From the NCBI GenBank assembly GCA_028697875.1, contig JAQVEQ010000127.1, positions 1 through 8,325 on the forward strand: 8,325 nt of DNA, in the 5' to 3' direction. Source of the DNA: Novosphingobium sp. (GTDB lineage Bacteria; Pseudomonadota; Alphaproteobacteria; Sphingomonadales; Sphingomonadaceae). The notes under the pieces are model-generated. The model was not told the DNA's origin. It did no database searches and saw only the letters and a program-made list of their open reading frames with translations. Numbering within the stretch: position 1 is the stretch's first letter; every line of letters starts with the position of its first letter. Positions 5,646-8,325 of the stretch are shown here, in pieces. A program made the translations under genes and the position numbers.

Positions 5646-6794
5646 TCACCGCCAGCGCAGCATGTCCGGGACAAGCTGGCCGGTGCCGGTCACACCCATC
5701 AGCTTCATGTCGCGCACGATTTCGTCCTGCATGATCTCCAGCGCGCGTTCGACCCCGGCCTGTCCGGCGGCGGCCAGGGCATAGAGGTAAAGCCGCCCGC
5801 CCGAAGCGGCAGTGGCCCCGGCGCACAGGCTTTTCACCACATGGGTGCCGCGCCGCACGCCGCCGTCGCAGATGATCTCGATCTCACCGCCGACCGCATC
5901 GACGATCTCGCGCAGCTGGTCGAACGGCGAACGGCTGCCGTCGAGCTGACGCCCGCCGTGGTTGGAAACCATGATCGCGTCGGCCCCGATCTCCACCGCC
6001 CGGCGCGCGTCGCCCGCGCTCATCACGCCTTTGAGGCAGAAGATGCCGCCCCAGTCCTGACGGATCCTGGCCGCCGTGTCCCAGTCCATGTTCTGGTCGA
6101 GCATGGAGGTGAAATAGTCGCCCACCGACATGGAGTGGCGCGAATCCGCCTGAAAATGCGTTTCGAGCATCGGCATGCGGAACTTTTCGCGCAAGAGATA
6201 GTCCAGCGCCCAGCGCGGTTTCGTCGCATAGCTCAGCACCGAGGAAGGCGTGAAACGCGGCGGGCTGGCAAAGCCGCTGCGCAGGCACCGTTCGCGCTTG
6301 CCCCCGACGATGGTGTCGACTGTCAGCGCGATGGCGTCGAACTTCGCCGCCTTGCACCGTTCGATCATCGAGGCGTTCAGTCCCTTGTCCTTGTGGACGT
6401 AGAGCTGGAACAGCTTGGGCGTCGAAATCATGTCCGCGATTTCCTCGACGCTGACAGTCGCCAGGCTGGAAATGCCGCACCACAGGCCGAACTTTTCCGC
6501 CGCGCGGGCCACGGCGCGTTCGCCCTGCCAGTGGAACACGCGCTGTAGCGCGGTGGGCGAGAGGACCAGGGGCAGGGCGCTCTTGCGGCCCATGATCGTG
6601 CACGAGGTGTCGATGGTTTCGACCCCGGCGAGCACGTTGGGCACGAGGTCGGCGCTGGCATAGGCGGCGGTGTTGCGCGCCTTGGTCAGCTCGTCGTCGC
6701 CTGCGCCGTCGATATAGTCGAACACCGGCCATGGCAGGCGCGCCTTCGCGAGGCGGCGGAAATCGTCGATGTTATGGCAGTCCGGCAAGCGCAT
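5646..6794 (-). CDS. lldD: FMN-dependent alpha-hydroxyacid dehydrogenase, LldD-type (probable L-lactate dehydrogenase)
   Basis: TIM-barrel flavoenzyme of 382 residues that oxidises an L-2-hydroxyacid, most likely L-lactate to pyruvate, passing electrons to the quinone pool at the membrane. Family residues in order: Y27 in FDYIDGAGDDE, SPTALQRVFHWQGE (79-92), GISSLATVSVEEIA (107-120), Q130 and Y132 in FQLYVHKDK, T158 and R167 in the LTVDT...GGKRER block, K255 in LKGV (FMN N5 side), catalytic base H279 and R282 in SNHGGRQLDG, DGGVRRG (310-316) and GGRLYLYAL (332-340) for FMN phosphate. All active-site positions are present and the length is normal. An in-frame TAG 12 nt upstream rules out a longer start; the start has no clear Shine-Dalgarno. 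No lactate permease or LldR lies nearby, so mandelate or another hydroxyacid remains possible as substrate. Confidence 0.9.
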   Translation of the reverse strand: MRLPDCHNIDDFRRLAKARLPWPVFDYIDGAGDDELTKARNTAAYASADLVPNVLAGVETIDTSCTIMGRKSALPLVLSPTALQRVFHWQGERAVARAAEKFGLWCGISSLATVSVEEIADMISTPKLFQLYVHKDKGLNASMIERCKAAKFDAIALTVDTIVGGKRERCLRSGFASPPRFTPSSVLSYATKPRWALDYLLREKFRMPMLETHFQADSRHSMSVGDYFTSMLDQNMDWDTAARIRQDWGGIFCLKGVMSAGDARRAVEIGADAIMVSNHGGRQLDGSRSPFDQLREIVDAVGGEIEIICDGGVRRGTHVVKSLCAGATAASGGRLYLYALAAAGQAGVERALEIMQDEIVRDMKLMGVTGTGQLVPDMLRWR

Positions 6795-6821
6795 GGGTGC
6801 GGGCTAGCAGAACGGGAGAAA

Positions 6822-6836
6822 GTTGCAAATGGCAAC
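6822..6836. promoter_or_regulatory. Inverted repeat GTTGC-N5-GCAAC upstream of lldD; candidate operator
   Basis: Perfect 5-bp arms (6822-6826 and 6832-6836) lie 28 bp before the lldD start in the 72-bp gap after the hypothetical gene. On the minus strand the same bases include TTGCCA (6835-6830), a five-of-six match to a -35 box, so a bound protein would cover the promoter; a good -10 is not seen at 17 bp. It does not resemble the TGGT-N3-ACCA sites of LldR. Confidence 0.3.
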
Positions 6837-6866
6837 GAAATGTCCGGACTGCGGCGGGGGCAGGGG

Positions 6867-7547
6867 TCAGTCGATCGTCTGGACGACGGGCCGCGACACG
6901 AACTGGGCCGCATTGCTTCCGTGCCCTTCGCGCCGGGCCTTCCTCGCTTCCCTGGCGGCGAGTTTGTGCTGCTTTTTGGCCAGCTTGGCCGCTTCCTTGC
7001 GGGCTTCCATGCGGGCCTTGATCTTGTCAACCTCGTCGGCCTTGGCGGGGCGTCCCGGATAGCGGCAGCCCCGCTGCTGGCCGAGCCCTTTCAGGTAGGC
7101 GCGGCGCATCATGCCGGCGACGATCGCGTCCTGGAACTCGCGCTCGTGCGCCTTGGCGCCGGACAATTCGCGGACCAGCCCGCGAAAGGGGATGAACGTG
7201 CCCACCGCCCATTGCGCCACCCGGCCCGGATCGACCGAGCGGCCCTTGGCTTCGGCCGTGTCGAGATCCTCGCCCAGAATGGTGTCGAGGTCGCTGACTT
7301 CGCGGATGATGGCGCCGCACCGGTCGAGCCCGTCGGTGGCGTAAGGCGCCTGCCGCGCCTGGACGAGCAGTTCGGGGATCGCGTCCTTGCTGAGATTGAG
7401 GTCGGAAAGCGGGGTCTTCGCCACGTCGCCTGCCGTCACCGTATCGTCGGTCACCGGCTTTTCGGGCGGCTCCTCCGGATCTTGCGCCCAGGCTTGCGGC
7501 GCGGGGACGAGAGCGAGCACGATCAGCATGGCAGGAAGGAAACGCAT
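6867..7547 (-). CDS. Secreted or periplasmic protein of unknown function, downstream of the metallopeptidase
   Basis: I do not recognise a characterised domain in this 226-residue product. It opens with a clear Sec signal peptide: MRFLPAMLIVLALVPAPQ then AWA, with likely signal-peptidase cleavage after A21, leaving QDPEEPPEKP. The mature part has an acidic Pro-rich linker (22-45), a compact region (about 50-165) containing PLSDLNLSKDAIPELL, C77 and C161 (a possible disulfide in the periplasm) and an amphipathic or weakly hydrophobic stretch near 110-126 (RVAQWAVGTFIPFRGL). A strongly basic Ala/Lys/Arg/Glu helix (170-208) follows, possibly a coiled coil or a surface that binds an anionic polymer. 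The frame continues upstream to 8144 inside the metallopeptidase gene, so 7547, where the signal peptide begins, is the start. The gap to the metallopeptidase stop is 20 bp, implying one transcript. Confidence 0.85.
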   Translation of the reverse strand: MRFLPAMLIVLALVPAPQAWAQDPEEPPEKPVTDDTVTAGDVAKTPLSDLNLSKDAIPELLVQARQAPYATDGLDRCGAIIREVSDLDTILGEDLDTAEAKGRSVDPGRVAQWAVGTFIPFRGLVRELSGAKAHEREFQDAIVAGMMRRAYLKGLGQQRGCRYPGRPAKADEVDKIKARMEARKEAAKLAKKQHKLAAREARKARREGHGSNAAQFVSRPVVQTID

Positions 7548-7567
7548 GGCGGACCCCGTTCTTGGAT

Positions 7568-8325
7568 TCAGCTCATATCGGAAAACGTATCGCACATATC
7601 CTCGTTCCCGGATTCGAGGCCGCGGCGCAGCCATTCCATGCGCTGTGCACTCGAACCATGGGTAAAGGCCGCTTCGACCGGGCGCTGGCCGGCATTGCGC
7701 ATCAGCGTGTCGTCGCCGATCTGGTGCGCGGCGTTGAGCCCTTCCTCGATGTCGCCCGCTTCGATCAGGTCCTTGTTCTTCGCCGCCCAGACCCCGGCAT
7801 AGCAATCGGCCTGCAATTCGAGCCGGACCGAATACCGGTTGGCGTTGGCGGGGTCGCGCTGTTGCAGGCGGCGGACCTGGTCCGACACGCCGGTGAGGTT
7901 CTGCACGTGGTGCCCGTATTCGTGGGCCATGACATAGGTGCGCGCGAAATCGCCCCCGGCGCCCAGCCGCCGGTCCATCTCGGTATAGAAGTCGGTGTCG
8001 ATGTAGATGCCGTTGTCGCTCGGGCAGTAGAACGGCCCCATCGCGCTTTGCGCCGCGCCGCAGCCGGACTGGCCCGACTGGGAATAGAATACCAGCTTGG
8101 GCTGGCTGAACGGGATGTCCGCCTGGCGGAACAGCGGTTCCCACGTCTCGTTGAGCGAGGCGAGGGCATTGCAGCTTTCGCGGCTGAATTCATTGACGCT
8201 GCAGCTTTCCTCCGCCGTCGCGCCGCCTTGCGACGCGGTGGCGGAAGGCGCGGTCTGGTCCACTTGCTGGAGCCCGCCGAGCAACTGGGTCACGTCGATG
8301 CCGGTGAAATAGGAGATCAGCAGCG
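7568..8325 (-). CDS. YpfJ-family neutral zinc metallopeptidase, membrane-anchored; 5' end outside the window
   Basis: Putative zinc protease of the family exemplified by E. coli YpfJ (Zn_peptidase, PF04228); substrates are unknown. About 251 residues are visible. The frame is open through the right edge: LLISYFTGIDVTQLLGG is the end of the N-terminal membrane anchor usual in this family, so the internal GTG at 8293 is not the start. The active site is HEYGHHVQN (HExxH at 7924-7910). It is followed 30-odd residues later by ELQADCYAGVWA, the second conserved motif, whose acidic residue should be the third zinc ligand. The GPFYCPSDNGIYIDTDFY block upstream and the AAFTHGSSAQRMEWLRRGLESG C-terminus are also characteristic. 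Several Cys residues in the part after the anchor fit a periplasmic location. The unknown secreted protein follows after 20 bp. Confidence 0.93.
   Translation of the reverse strand, partial: LLISYFTGIDVTQLLGGLQQVDQTAPSATASQGGATAEESCSVNEFSRESCNALASLNETWEPLFRQADIPFSQPKLVFYSQSGQSGCGAAQSAMGPFYCPSDNGIYIDTDFYTEMDRRLGAGGDFARTYVMAHEYGHHVQNLTGVSDQVRRLQQRDPANANRYSVRLELQADCYAGVWAAKNKDLIEAGDIEEGLNAAHQIGDDTLMRNAGQRPVEAAFTHGSSAQRMEWLRRGLESGNEDMCDTFSDMS

Noticed and set aside
6844..6851. GTCCGGAC-type 8-bp palindrome after the secreted-protein gene as a terminator
   Set aside because: It has no loop and no T-run. Such short GC palindromes are expected by chance in this base composition.
6774..7802. Plus-strand frame across the lldD upstream gap and the secreted-protein gene
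   Set aside because: The opposite strand has a signal peptide and normal protein composition. This frame looks like a shadow and spans gene boundaries.
7548..8144. N-terminal extension of the secreted unknown protein back into the metallopeptidase gene
   Set aside because: The extension is an off-frame reading of the HExxH protease and would bury the clear signal peptide that starts at 7547.

Overview
This 8.3 kb, GC-rich window looks like ordinary chromosome from an alphaproteobacterium, most likely a sphingomonad (Novosphingobium/Erythrobacter-like). This taxonomic call is an inference from protein style, GC-rich codon use and long shadow ORFs opposite real genes. No rRNA, tRNA, CRISPR array, IS element or prophage gene is visible.

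Layout. (1) 1-1766, minus strand: the N-terminal half of an O-acetylhomoserine sulfhydrylase (metY, running off the left edge), preceded by a full ribosomal protein L11 methyltransferase gene (prmA). (2) 1767-1900: a divergent promoter region with a perfect 15-bp inverted repeat and three GCCTT repeats at exact 10-bp spacing. (3) 1901-4484, plus strand: sdhC-sdhD-sdhA, tightly packed and intact in key residues, encoding the membrane anchor and flavoprotein of succinate dehydrogenase (complex II). The iron-sulfur subunit gene sdhB is not in the window. (4) 4496-5058: a strong GC-rich hairpin, then a group III truncated hemoglobin with extended ends. (5) 5067-5604, minus strand: a ParD/ParE toxin-antitoxin pair with an AT-rich operator-like palindrome in a promoter that may give a leaderless parD mRNA. 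(6) 5646-6794, minus strand: an LldD-type FMN-dependent alpha-hydroxyacid (L-lactate) dehydrogenase. (7) 6867-8325, minus strand: a secreted protein of unknown function downstream of a membrane-anchored YpfJ-type zinc metallopeptidase (5' end off the right edge).

How the genes fit together. SdhCDA and LldD both feed electrons to respiration, and the truncated hemoglobin may touch oxygen or NO chemistry, so the middle of the window has a loose respiratory theme. No single dedicated pathway links all the genes. The metallopeptidase and the secreted unknown are only 20 bp apart on one strand and are probably co-transcribed. I found no convincing undescribed multi-gene system. The points most worth checking are the missing sdhB, the parDE promoter/operator, the protease-linked unknown protein and the prmA/sdhC divergent control region.
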